Shown: positions 1-7,023, numbered from the stretch's first letter. The stretch is 31,878 bases of DNA from an uncultured Geobacter sp. (GCA_937886325.1 CALABV010000076.1:1-31878), one strand, 5' to 3'. A program made the numbers and translations. Notes: generated by a model not told the origin, from the sequence alone.

Positions 1-501
1 CTTCAGGTACGTTTTCAGCGCCTCCAGGGCCAGATCCTCGCCCAGTTTCCGGCGATACCGGAACATGTCGCAAATGGTTTTCTCCCGACCATAGACCCGG
101 ATTTCACCGTCAGGGGTCTTGATATGTTCTATGGCGGGGGCGTAGAAACGTTTCCGGAAGTAAAACGGCTTGATGGGGGGATAATAGAGCTGGGGCGGCT
201 TGGCTTCATGAGGAATGGCGACATACACCTCCGAAGGGTTGAAGGTGGTAAGGCCATGATAATCAAGGGCGGAAAGCAGGCAGATGACACCGTCCGGCAG
301 GGCACGGCAGACCTCTGCCAGCCCGGCATATTCGCCAGACTCGCAATGCCCCGCCAGTCGGTACAGGCCCGGCTTGACCCGCTCGATATGTCCCTCGGCT
401 ACCAGGTTGGCTACATCCCGCGTCTGGAACCCGGCGGCACGCAGTTCCTTCAGACGGGCATAACCGCCGGCGGCCGAAAGGTATTTCGTAATCTTGTCCA
501 T
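1..501 (-). CDS. AbiEi-type antitoxin / transcriptional regulator, 3' end off window
   Basis: Reading leftward from ATG at 499-501, the frame stays open to the window edge (167 codons), so the C-terminus is missing. The N-terminus (MDKITKYLSAAGGYARLKEL) is followed by a winged-helix-like segment ending VKPGLYRLAG and then a segment containing LLSALDYHGL, typical of AbiEi antitoxins of type IV toxin-antitoxin systems. Known members repress their own promoter and counter an AbiEii nucleotidyltransferase toxin encoded just downstream, here outside the window. A perfect inverted repeat over the promoter (520-548) fits autorepression. The family call rests on sequence pattern. A stand-alone regulator with the same domain is the alternative. 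Confidence 0.75.
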   Translation of the reverse strand, partial: MDKITKYLSAAGGYARLKELRAAGFQTRDVANLVAEGHIERVKPGLYRLAGHCESGEYAGLAEVCRALPDGVICLLSALDYHGLTTFNPSEVYVAIPHEAKPPQLYYPPIKPFYFRKRFYAPAIEHIKTPDGEIRVYGREKTICDMFRYRRKLGEDLALEALKTYLK

Positions 502-519
502 GGGAATCTCGAATCATTT

Positions 520-556
520 TTTCTGCCAATGTATTCTATTGGCAGAAAGTTTTCAA
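520..556 (-). promoter_or_regulatory. Promoter and palindromic operator of the AbiEi-type gene
   Basis: An 11-bp perfect inverted repeat (TTTCTGCCAAT / ATTGGCAGAAA, 7-bp spacer) lies at 520-548. On the minus strand a TTGAAA -35 box (551-556) and a TACATT -10 box (528-533) are separated by 17 bp, so the palindrome covers the spacer and the -10 box. This is the layout of an autorepressor operator. AbiEi antitoxins are known to bind inverted repeats in their promoters. That this protein binds here is inferred. Confidence 0.6.
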
Positions 557-637
557 GCGAAGGTTTAACTCTCTCCCAACCCCTCTCATAAAACGTTTCG
601 GAACGAACTGGTGCCATAATCCTACCATGCTCATCCT

Positions 638-925
638 TTAAACACAGCTGATCACTCCTGAGGAATAGGAATAATTGTTTGATTTTTTCCTGCCAACTGC
701 GAATTCCAACGGGCGGATACCGAAGCGGATAGCATTCCCTTCGTACAGATTTTCAAACTCTTCAAGGACAAGCTTCACGAACTTGTCATGATCTTCTTCC
801 GCGACCGACGGAGGAATGGTTGCCATAACCGTTTCCCAGGCTGGGGATTGAAACTGATGGACAATCGCCTTCATGGCTTCGCTGCGTGCCTGCCGGTAGC
901 GCAGACGGAAGGTGTCCGGCGACAC
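638..925 (-). CDS. Hypothetical 95-aa protein, possibly truncated at its N-terminus
   Basis: The open frame starts at a GTG (925) two codons after an in-frame TAA, without a good ribosome binding site. The product has a basic start (SPDTFRLRYRQARSEAMKAI), an acidic middle with IPPSVAEEDHDKFVKL, and a low-complexity end. I do not recognise the family. The start codon sits in a small hairpin (911-926, GGTGTC/GACACC) and only about 10 bp from IS21-like repeats at 934-990, so an element may have cut off the original 5' end. It is either a short accessory gene or a gene remnant. Confidence 0.4.
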   Translation of the reverse strand: MSPDTFRLRYRQARSEAMKAIVHQFQSPAWETVMATIPPSVAEEDHDKFVKLVLEEFENLYEGNAIRFGIRPLEFAVGRKKSNNYSYSSGVISCV

Positions 926-933
926 CAGTTAAC

Positions 934-990
934 GGCGCAATAAAGTAATTTGTGCGTCAATAGGAATGGCGCAATAATCATTTGTGTGTC
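934..990. repeat. Two imperfect direct repeats resembling an IS21-family end
   Basis: Two related motifs of 23-25 bp start 34 bp apart at 934 and 968. Both begin GGCGCAATAA and end in ATTTGTGYGTC, and differ by a 2-bp gap and a few substitutions. Several short direct repeats just inside an end are characteristic of IS21-family elements, where the IstA transposase binds. No istA or istB gene is in the window, so this would be a solo end or remnant. The assignment is by pattern only. Confidence 0.4.
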
Positions 991-1034
991 GCATAATTGT
1001 CGTGATTTGCTGCGATTCAGAATATACGACAAAA

Positions 1035-1826
1035 TTAAACCTCAAGGACGAGGTCGTTTTCGAACTTCGGATTTACTTCGACATCCTTGTACCCATACGG
1101 GTTGACAATCACCCGCGTCTTTCCGAGCATGTAATCGAAGGAGTTGTGCGTATGGCCATGGACCCACAGGCCGGGGCCATGGTCGATGATCTCATGGGAA
1201 AGGTCGGTCATGAAGGCGCTATTGAGGCTGTCTCCTCTGAACCGTTCATGGATGGAAAGTGGTGAGATACCATGATGCGTCACAATGACCGTTTTTTTCG
1301 AGTCAGCGTCCCTTATCGCATCGAAAATATATTTCCTTGATTCATAGAACAGATCAACCGTGTCTTCCGGGAGAAGCCGTTGGCCGGTCTGCTTCTTGAT
1401 GACCACAAAGTCGTTCATGTTCTTCCGGGCATGCTGCATCTTGAAGAAGTCCTTCCCTTGGAAATCGGTCCAGAGTGTGGCGCCGATGAAGACGACGTCG
1501 TTGATCTCAACGGATTCGTTTTCCAGGAAGTGGACGTTCTTGGGGAGCGACAACGTGTTCTTCAGTTCATGAATCCGCCCGAAGAAGTCATTATGGTAAA
1601 AGAAGTGATTTCCCTCGACGTAGACGACGGCCAGAAACTGCTTGGCAAAGATGCTTAGAGCCTTGAGCCAGGTATCCTGCCGATGCGCCAGTCCCAGGTC
1701 GCCGGCGATAAGGGCAACGGTTTCCCTGTCAGTCGGAAGAGGTGGCACAACTGTCCCGAGGATGCGTGTTACCTTGTTTGCGGGCCAGAACTCGGCGTGG
1801 ATATCGGAAAAGGGTCGAACCAGCAT
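1035..1826 (-). CDS. Calcineurin-like metallophosphoesterase
   Basis: This 263-aa protein has the full metallophosphoesterase signature: D8-x-H10 (SDIHAEFW), G42-D43 (AGDLG), G72-N73-H74, then VTHHGIS and a GHTH motif near the C-terminus. These residues bind a two-metal centre that cleaves phosphomonoesters or phosphodiesters; the substrate cannot be told. There is no signal peptide, so it is probably cytoplasmic. The frame is open further upstream, but ATG 1824-1826 has GGAG 7 bases ahead and begins at the conserved first motif, so I use that start. It lies in the accessory region among small unknown genes. Confidence 0.85.
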   Translation of the reverse strand: MLVRPFSDIHAEFWPANKVTRILGTVVPPLPTDRETVALIAGDLGLAHRQDTWLKALSIFAKQFLAVVYVEGNHFFYHNDFFGRIHELKNTLSLPKNVHFLENESVEINDVVFIGATLWTDFQGKDFFKMQHARKNMNDFVVIKKQTGQRLLPEDTVDLFYESRKYIFDAIRDADSKKTVIVTHHGISPLSIHERFRGDSLNSAFMTDLSHEIIDHGPGLWVHGHTHNSFDYMLGKTRVIVNPYGYKDVEVNPKFENDLVLEV

Positions 1827-2146
1827 GACACGCTCCAGGTTGAAATGGATAACAGCGAAAAACTTGATGCTAAAATAGTGCGTAAAATGGCGACAATCGT
1901 GAATATTGCCGAATTTGTTGCGCATTTTGGCATTAAAACATGAACTAATGCGAAATACATAAAGAGTTCCGACGATAAACTGGGGACATCTGATTTGGCA
2001 ACAGCAATGAAATGAGTCAAGAATAATCCAAAGATTTGAGAATCGTAAGGGGCGGCGGGGTCGAGGCAGTTTGGTAGTGATCGCCGCTGCACCAGAAGTT
2101 TGAATCTGGTGCAGCGGCAATCAGAGCCTGACAGCTGCTGCTTGGG
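1827..2146. other. 320-bp gene-free stretch between metallophosphoesterase and small membrane gene
   Basis: I see no convincing gene here. The half next to the metallophosphoesterase is AT-rich and probably holds its promoter, though I found no clear -35/-10 pair. The rest contains the long palindrome at 2083-2118, listed separately. Confidence 0.5.
2083..2118. repeat. Perfect 14-bp inverted repeat (long hairpin)
   Basis: GCCGCTGCACCAGA (2083-2096) and its exact complement (2105-2118) flank an 8-bp loop. With one mismatch the arms extend by TGAT/ATCA. It lies just downstream of the 91-aa membrane gene on the minus strand but has no T-run on either side, so it is not a textbook intrinsic terminator. 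It may be a REP-like palindrome, a protein-binding site, or a mobile-element scar. Confidence 0.65.
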
Positions 2147-2422
2147 TCATCTCTTTTTCTTTTGGTTTGAAGTCGACAGGGCCCAGGCAGTAAAAATTCC
2201 GAAAACGAGTATCCCGAAGATACATCCCGCGTTCCAATACCGGGGATACCCATGAGGATCGGGCAGTTCATTTAGGCTTATATAACAGGCCACGGCTGCA
2301 ATAATCGCCGCTACCGCGAAAAAGGATACTCCCTTGAACCTATGGCGTCCGATCGCATCCAGTATGAGCAATGGTGTCATTCCGAGAAGTATCCCCGATA
2401 CCATTGCGAGCATAGTAGCCAT
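2147..2422 (-). CDS. Small hypothetical integral membrane protein
   Basis: The 91-aa product contains three hydrophobic segments, roughly residues 1-24, 30-50 and 65-83, and ends in a basic tail (NQKKKR). A GGGGG purine run lies 5 bases ahead of the ATG at 2420-2422. No catalytic motif is visible and I do not recognise the family. It is in the same orientation as the zinc-ribbon-like gene 47 bp upstream, so the two may be co-transcribed. Confidence 0.5.
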   Translation of the reverse strand: MATMLAMVSGILLGMTPLLILDAIGRHRFKGVSFFAVAAIIAAVACYISLNELPDPHGYPRYWNAGCIFGILVFGIFTAWALSTSNQKKKR

Positions 2423-2469
2423 AAAGACCCCCTGATTACCTCACTATATTCACTCAGCATGCCGGTCTT

Positions 2470-2718
2470 CTAGTGGATTATCGAGTACTTCGCAGTAATC
2501 CGTTTTCCGCATACGGGACACAACGGTTCAAGCAGTCTGAATTCTTTTCCTCCCACGACAATCTCTCTGAACTTGACACGTAGGGCATTGGCTATCAGAT
2601 CGATAGTCATGTCACAGCATTCTGGAGGCTCCTGGCGTACGACATTTCCTTTGAAGACAATATCTGAATACACGGCAACCAGGAGAATCTTTTCCGCACG
2701 ATAATTTTCGTAGGGCAT
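2470..2718 (-). CDS. Hypothetical 82-aa protein with a C-terminal CxxC motif
   Basis: The product ends with LCPVCGKRITAKYSIIH, a zinc-ribbon-like CPVCG knuckle, and has an adjacent cysteine pair in the middle (PECCDM). Two close cysteine pairs could bind one metal, but the spacing fits no family I know. A GAGGGA purine run lies upstream of the ATG. It is located between two small membrane-protein genes on the same strand. Confidence 0.45.
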   Translation of the reverse strand: MPYENYRAEKILLVAVYSDIVFKGNVVRQEPPECCDMTIDLIANALRVKFREIVVGGKEFRLLEPLCPVCGKRITAKYSIIH

Positions 2719-2778
2719 ACGCAGGTTTTCCCTCTTCTAACGGCAGGATGGTTTCCGAAAGAGCAGTTGTTCGGCGAT

Positions 2779-3045
2779 TTACAGCAGGACAAAGACGAGA
2801 ACTATCGTGATGCTGGCAAGTCCCAGTAGTTTCCCAATCCAGACAGTGGTACGCAACTCGGATTGCGCGATCTCATTCCTGAGATAGGCGAGTTCGAGGG
2901 GAGAAATCATGTCTGCCTGGTACCGCTCCGAAAAGGCTTTCGCTGTTTCCGAAAGAAGATCCATAAGCACTTCAGATTGTTCTTGGGTGAATCCTGTTTC
3001 TTTCAACCGCTTTGCATATGCATAGGTATCAGTTGCGTGCCCCAT
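2779..3045 (-). CDS. Small C-terminally membrane-anchored coiled-coil protein (DUF1640/CCDC90-like)
   Basis: The start ATG at 3043-3045 is preceded by GGAGT at ideal spacing, which gives 88 aa; the in-frame extension upstream is rejected. The N-terminal part (TDTYAYAKRLKETGFTQEQSEVLMDLL) follows the pattern of DUF1640/CCDC90-like proteins: a helical coiled-coil region, then a single C-terminal transmembrane helix (TVWIGKLLGLASITIVLVFVLL). Bacterial members are common on mobile and accessory DNA and their role is unknown. Confidence 0.6.
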   Translation of the reverse strand: MGHATDTYAYAKRLKETGFTQEQSEVLMDLLSETAKAFSERYQADMISPLELAYLRNEIAQSELRTTVWIGKLLGLASITIVLVFVLL

Positions 3046-3174
3046 GGACCACTCCTTTTGTCTGACGTCAGGATAATACCCCATGTATATTTGAAACATA
3101 CAATAAAATGCTTATCAAGTGGCAACAAGGCTGTCAAGAGAGATAATCCTGCGGGAAATGTGCCACCAACTTGA

Positions 3175-3660
3175 TCAGTACCGGAGCGGATTATATGTGT
3201 CTTGATAGATCGTTTTTGGCGTGAGCAGGTTAATAGCCTTCGCCATGGCAATATCAAGCATGATGACCTCCTGGCCGTCCAGATAACACTCCTTGACCGT
3301 CGCGTTATTCTGTACCAGTGCTATGTGCAGGAAGTTTTTCCTATCCTTCTGTCGGCCAACGAAGTTCAGGAAATGCCGAGTATGGTCGGGTTTTTCGTGG
3401 AAGAGAGATTTTGCCAGGTCGACCCGGCACCCTTCCTTGCTTGAGCGTTTCCAATACGCCTGCATGAAATAGCTCAGCGTCGATTTCACAAAGGCCAGTT
3501 CCTGGAGATTGCCGTCGATAATGAACTCCCAGAAGCGAACTTGAAGCCATACTATTTTGTCGTGACGACTCCGGACCTGTTTCTCGCAGATCAGATAATC
3601 ATGCTGTGTCAAGGTTGTTTCTGCTGCGATGCTGATTCCTTTGAAGTTGAACTCAATCAT
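3175..3660 (-). CDS. Unknown 161-aa protein, third gene of recombinase cassette
   Basis: The ATG at 3658-3660 has a very strong AAGGAGGTGG ribosome binding site inside the end of the preceding gene, which it overlaps by 8 bp. This sets the start and indicates translational coupling. The product is soluble, rich in aromatic and basic residues, with segments such as QVRFWEFIIDGNLQEL and a short C-terminal LLTPKTIYQDTYNPLRY. I see no known domain. Its place directly behind the tyrosine recombinase and the 162-aa gene suggests an accessory role in recombination or element maintenance. That is guilt by association only. Confidence 0.55.
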   Translation of the reverse strand: MIEFNFKGISIAAETTLTQHDYLICEKQVRSRHDKIVWLQVRFWEFIIDGNLQELAFVKSTLSYFMQAYWKRSSKEGCRVDLAKSLFHEKPDHTRHFLNFVGRQKDRKNFLHIALVQNNATVKECYLDGQEVIMLDIAMAKAINLLTPKTIYQDTYNPLRY

Positions 3661-4141
3661 TCCCTTCCACCTCCTTCCATAGCTTGACGAGGTACGAGGC
3701 GGACGTTTTGACCTTTCGGGTTTTTGCCAGGTAGGCGGCAATAGGGCGGAAACCCATCCCTTCGGCTTTCAATTCCTGAATCTCCCCCCAATAGGCAAGG
3801 ATTTTTCTCCGCAGTACCGGGGTCCGTCCGTGTTGGACGAGAACAGCCGCTCTGGCCTTGCGCAGGTGCGAGAAGTCTTCGTACTGCTCCTGTCCGGCTA
3901 CCCGGTAGCCTTTTCCTTTCACCGTGTCCCATCCCGATTTTCTGGCAGCCAGAAGAAAAGCGCTGTACTTTGCGATCCTGCCGGGAAGTTCAGGGCGTTC
4001 CTCCTTGATCTGGTAGGATTTCCTCACACCCTCCTGAAAGATTCCGATGACAGCTTCCTCAGGGAGCGCGGCTACCCAGGAGAGCACTCGCTTTCTTTCC
4101 CTATCCGTGAGACCGGTTATCTGGGTCAACTGGTCATCCAT
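3653..4141 (-). CDS. Unknown 162-aa protein, possible helix-turn-helix, second gene of recombinase cassette
   Basis: The gene begins three bases after the recombinase stop codon, with a GGGGGT ribosome binding site inside the recombinase end, and overlaps the next gene by 8 bp. The N-terminus includes LTDRERKRVLSWVAALPEEAV. The C-terminus (EGMGFRPIAAYLAKTRKVKTSASYLVKLW) has the spacing of a helix-turn-helix in which one helix reads out DNA, so a DNA-binding partner of the recombinase is plausible. I do not recognise a named family. Confidence 0.55.
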   Translation of the reverse strand: MDDQLTQITGLTDRERKRVLSWVAALPEEAVIGIFQEGVRKSYQIKEERPELPGRIAKYSAFLLAARKSGWDTVKGKGYRVAGQEQYEDFSHLRKARAAVLVQHGRTPVLRRKILAYWGEIQELKAEGMGFRPIAAYLAKTRKVKTSASYLVKLWKEVEGND

Positions 4142-4144
4142 GTG

Positions 4145-5110
4145 TTACCCCCTGGTGTAGGTTAATGTTTCATGGAGTCGGAAATGGGATGTCTCGAGCG
4201 AGGTCTGCTGCAGGGCTTGTTCGTGGGTCATACCGTGGGCGACGCATTCCAGGTAGCGCTCCTGTGCAAAATTGTGCTTCAATCCGTGACTGCCGCGCCC
4301 AGAGGAGTTCTGACCTGTCTGTCGGGCCGCTCGATTGATCGCTTTAACGTAATCGAGATAATCGCTCTCCAGCTTACCATGAAGCTGGATGTATCTTTCC
4401 ATGCGCCGGTACGTCTCAACGGAAACATAATGTTGCGTTTCTTTCCCTCCCTTTTCAACCGAAGCAACGATTCCAGCAGGTTCACCGGTAACCGGATCAC
4501 TGCCGATGCCCCGCAAACCATTTAATGATAAAGGATTCTTGACTCGGCGATTGCTCGGCGCCCCCACCCCCTCGGTCCGAAGCCCACCTTCATATTGGAG
4601 CGATGCCTGCAGTTGATATGTCCCATTGGTTATTGCCTCGATAAGCCGGATAGGATCAGGGTAGGCCCGGCTGTTGAAGAGCCTGCTTGACTTGCGCAGG
4701 AGCTTTCGGCTCTTGGCGTAGTACTCCCTGCGGAGTTTTTCGGTTTTGAGATGGGTTGCATTTGGCACATGGATCTCGATGTAATGGTTTACGGCGTACT
4801 CAAACTTCCCCATAGCGGACAGGATGGTCTCCATGGTTTGCCTTGACCTTTTTTTACAGGCGTAGTGGGCAAGACGTTCTTCAAGATATTCTGCCATATC
4901 GTCCTGAACGGACTGGAAGTCTAGGATGGTGGTTTGTCCTCTCTTCAGCATGAACTCGGCAAGACGATGCGCTTCATACTTGTAAGTCTTCCACGTTCCG
5001 AAGGAGCGGATCCCCATCGCTGTATCCGTTTTGGATGACCTGATTGAGCGGACTGATTGGAAAACCGCTTCAATCTGGGAATGGAGTGAACGTGGCCAAC
5101 GATGCTTCAT
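4145..5110 (-). CDS. Tyrosine recombinase / integrase with Lys in box II
   Basis: This 321-aa protein has an N-terminal SAM-like core-binding region (about 35-140) and a C-terminal catalytic region. Visible catalytic positions are R178 (GGLRTEG), a beta-hairpin lysine (K220 or K223 in VEKGGKETQHY), H275 (SHGLKHNFA), H309 (TSHFRLHE) and nucleophile Y318 (LTYTRG). H309 and Y318 are nine residues apart, as in XerD. The second catalytic arginine expected at 278 is lysine (codon AAG), which is unusual. No Shine-Dalgarno is evident at the ATG (5108-5110) and an in-frame TAA lies upstream, so the start is fixed but initiation looks weak. It leads a tightly packed three-gene operon and probably moves the surrounding element. 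Confidence 0.85.
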   Translation of the reverse strand: MKHRWPRSLHSQIEAVFQSVRSIRSSKTDTAMGIRSFGTWKTYKYEAHRLAEFMLKRGQTTILDFQSVQDDMAEYLEERLAHYACKKRSRQTMETILSAMGKFEYAVNHYIEIHVPNATHLKTEKLRREYYAKSRKLLRKSSRLFNSRAYPDPIRLIEAITNGTYQLQASLQYEGGLRTEGVGAPSNRRVKNPLSLNGLRGIGSDPVTGEPAGIVASVEKGGKETQHYVSVETYRRMERYIQLHGKLESDYLDYVKAINRAARQTGQNSSGRGSHGLKHNFAQERYLECVAHGMTHEQALQQTSLETSHFRLHETLTYTRG

Positions 5111-5209
5111 TCTTGGTGGTACCTCTGACCGATTCCGGCCTGCGTGTTAAGATGACATGCTTTTTTTGCGGCCGTGGCCGGCGGTAGCAGTTCCGCCTTC
5201 CTGCTTAAC

Positions 5210-5288
5210 GTAGAGTCTCCTGTATGTGGACGAGGCAAGGAATGAATCCTTCCTGCTGTCCTCTGTCTGTCTAGCTCCGAGACTCTAC
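5210..5288. repeat. 10-bp inverted repeat enclosing a second hairpin
   Basis: GTAGAGTCTC (5210-5219) is exactly complementary to GAGACTCTAC (5279-5288). The 59-bp interior contains AAGGA/TCCTT around ATGAA, so a nested stem-loop can form. It lies about 100 bp upstream of the recombinase start codon and would be part of its leader if transcription starts further upstream. Confidence 0.5.
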
Positions 5289-5329
5289 CGGTTGGAACAT
5301 GACAGACAGGTCCTCCATTGTGACAGCCA

Positions 5330-5475
5330 GATAACGCCTTTCCACGGCGTCGGATTTCGGGGGTTTCCCGGTCCGTCCTCTGATTCCATATCAACGTCAA
5401 CTTCGTTGTTGACCGGAAACGCTTTCCAAGGCGCCGGTGCTGGGGGTATCCCAGTCCGTCTTCGGATTTCTTTTG
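5330..5475. repeat. Imperfect direct repeat of a two-hairpin module
   Basis: Copies at about 5330-5388 and 5417-5475 share roughly 70 percent of positions by eye. On the minus strand each has a GGG/CCC-based stem with a 4-5 base loop, followed by a stem whose loop contains TGGAAA. In the first stem one pair is T-A in one copy and C-G in the other, a compensatory change that favours a conserved structure. Only two copies are present, so this is not a CRISPR array. Confidence 0.5.
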
Positions 5476-5668
5476 TCATACGACCATGCGAGGAAGGAGT
5501 TCCGCGGACCTCGGCATGAAAGGGCTCTTATTAGGTCGGCCAATCCCTTGGGTATTCGGCCTGGGCAGTGGTAGAACGGCGCTGAATACACCTGGCAATG
5601 ATGTTGCTCTAAACTCTCCTATTTGAAAGGGTTGCAACTGTTTTGTTTGTTTACTCAAATTCCGCAAC

Positions 5669-6658
5669 CTACTGATTACACATGGTATCATCCATATTCA
5701 CAGGACGATGTAGAGACCCGATATTACTCATTTGTGAACGTTTCTCCCAGGCCATGGATTTTGCTATTGCAGTGACGGCAACGGCCGGCACATGTAGGCC
5801 GACATTGATTGATGCCTTAGCAGCAATGCGAAATCCATCTCGGTCTACTTCTGAAAGTGTAGACCAGAGGTCTTCCTTCGCATTGGTTACCCTATCAGCA
5901 ATCGCCTTTTTCTCTTCCTCTGCTCGGATCGCGATAAGCCGTCGTTCTTCGGCAGCCAGTGCCCTATTTTTTCTTTCTTCAGGCGATAGATACCAGGAGG
6001 GAACAACCAAGGAGGCGCACACAGTATTCAGGTAACCACCTGGGTTACGGATCTCTTCTTGCTCCCGCCGCCAAGTTTCCGCGGCTACATCAGCGGCCTG
6101 CACAACTCGTTCAAAACCATGGAGTGACAACAAACCCTCCAGCTCAGTTTTATCAAGTATTTCAAAAGGTGTTTTCACCAGCAACAACCGAATACATCGT
6201 TGTTGTTTTTCTGATTCTAAATCTGGTTCTGTCTCTGTCGCGTTACCCTGCGTTACATGTAACGTTACATCTTTCGACTTTGCTCGGCACCGTGCAACCC
6301 GCTTCCTGGTCTGTTCTCTAATCTTCTCCAACCCGCTTACATTCTGATGCTTTTCCCATTCGGGCAGGAAATATGCTCCGTCAATAACCTCAACCATCAT
6401 GAATTTTAGAAAGGCGGAAATCGCAAGTCGCACCGTATTCAGAGGCCGCCTGAACACCGTAGCCAGCATTTCGTCAGAATAAGGGCACTCACCGTTGAGG
6501 AGTAAATATCCGCCAGCATTACATTTGCCTGCGAGAATCTGCATTTTAAACCAAATGACGAGAAGGGTGTCACCTTCTGGCATTGATTCGAGGAGCATGA
6601 TAGTCTCCGAGTCAAAAGTGCTGGTATGCAGTTTGATCCAGAAAACTTCGGCACTCAT
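5669..6658 (-). CDS. Phage replisome organizer-like protein
   Basis: The 329-aa product opens with FWIKLHTSTFDSETIMLLESMPEGDTL, then a winged-helix region (MLATVFRRPLNTVRLAISAFLKFMMVEV) and EWEKHQN, the pattern of phage replisome-organizer N-terminal domains. Such proteins bind an origin and help load the helicase. The middle is variable and the C-terminal half carries a charged helix (ALAAEERRLIAIRAEEEKKAIADRV). AAGGA, which overlaps the stop of the AlpA-type gene, provides the ribosome binding site, so the two are in one operon. This points to an element that can replicate after induction. Confidence 0.7.
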   Translation of the reverse strand: MSAEVFWIKLHTSTFDSETIMLLESMPEGDTLLVIWFKMQILAGKCNAGGYLLLNGECPYSDEMLATVFRRPLNTVRLAISAFLKFMMVEVIDGAYFLPEWEKHQNVSGLEKIREQTRKRVARCRAKSKDVTLHVTQGNATETEPDLESEKQQRCIRLLLVKTPFEILDKTELEGLLSLHGFERVVQAADVAAETWRREQEEIRNPGGYLNTVCASLVVPSWYLSPEERKNRALAAEERRLIAIRAEEEKKAIADRVTNAKEDLWSTLSEVDRDGFRIAAKASINVGLHVPAVAVTAIAKSMAWEKRSQMSNIGSLHRPVNMDDTMCNQ

Positions 6659-6667
6659 GCATGATCC

Positions 6668-6880
6668 TTAAGGCTCGACTCGAAAAGAAGTTAGCCAGCG
6701 GTCGAGATCCTCGACAATGTATAATATCTTCCTGCCGATCTTCACGTAAGGTGGAGGAGGCATCCGATTTTCACGCCTTCCTTCGCATCTTCCTTGTCGC
6801 AGCGTGACTCTCGAGATACCAAGATATGCTGCTGCGTCTTGTTCGGACATTGCCCGTGGAAGTACTGATCTGTCGCTCAT
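6668..6880 (-). CDS. AlpA/excisionase-type helix-turn-helix regulator
   Basis: The product is a 70-aa MerR-like helix-turn-helix protein: MSEQDAAAYLGISRVTLRQGR, then PPPPYVKIGRKILYIVEDLDRWL, the classic HTH_17/AlpA layout in which the second part is the wing. Such proteins act as excisionases or activate integrase or replication genes in prophages and satellites. The ATG at 6878-6880 follows GGAGG with 5-base spacing. It is divergent from the CI-type repressor, so both probably share the operator region 6881-7023. Confidence 0.85.
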   Translation of the reverse strand: MSDRSVLPRAMSEQDAAAYLGISRVTLRQGRCEGRRENRMPPPPYVKIGRKILYIVEDLDRWLTSFRVEP

Positions 6881-6909
6881 TTATCCCTCCTTAGCACATA
6901 AGCATGGAA

Positions 6910-6989
6910 ATGTAGTTGATTACATGATATACATAGTCCTTTCATTGTATTTTGTAGTACATTTTAAAAAGCAATATATTACATATTGC
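6910..6989. promoter_or_regulatory. Divergent promoter/operator region between AlpA-type and CI-type genes
   Basis: The region has three palindromes: ATGTA/TACAT with a 6-bp spacer (6910-6925), TGTAGTACA (6953-6961) and GCAATAT/ATATTGC with a 5-bp spacer (6971-6989). A rightward promoter for the CI-type gene fits: TTGTAG at 6952-6957, 17 bp, TATATT at 6975-6980. Two of the palindromes overlap these boxes, as expected for a repressor that controls itself and the divergent lytic-type operon. The leftward promoter is not clear. Confidence 0.5.
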
Positions 6990-7023
6990 AATTATGTGTC
7001 AATACTTTTTTGGAGGTAATTTT

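Larger units (their letters stand above)
5111..5668. other. 558-bp structured non-coding region ahead of the recombinase
   Basis: No frame has convincing coding character. The region holds a duplicated module of about 58 bp (about 5330-5388 and 5417-5475), a 10-bp inverted repeat with an inner hairpin (5210-5288), and a 6-bp hairpin GTCAAC/GTTGAC between the two module copies. It separates the replisome-organizer-like gene from the recombinase on the same strand. It could be a long 5' leader, a small RNA, or a recombination or replication site. Confidence 0.5.

Noticed and set aside
124..591. Rightward open frame of 155 codons at the left edge
   Set aside because: Antisense to the AbiEi-type gene, which matches a known family and has a promoter with operator.
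5330..5475. CRISPR array or integron attC sites
   Set aside because: There are only two imperfect copies with no spacer regularity, and the attC core boxes are not present.
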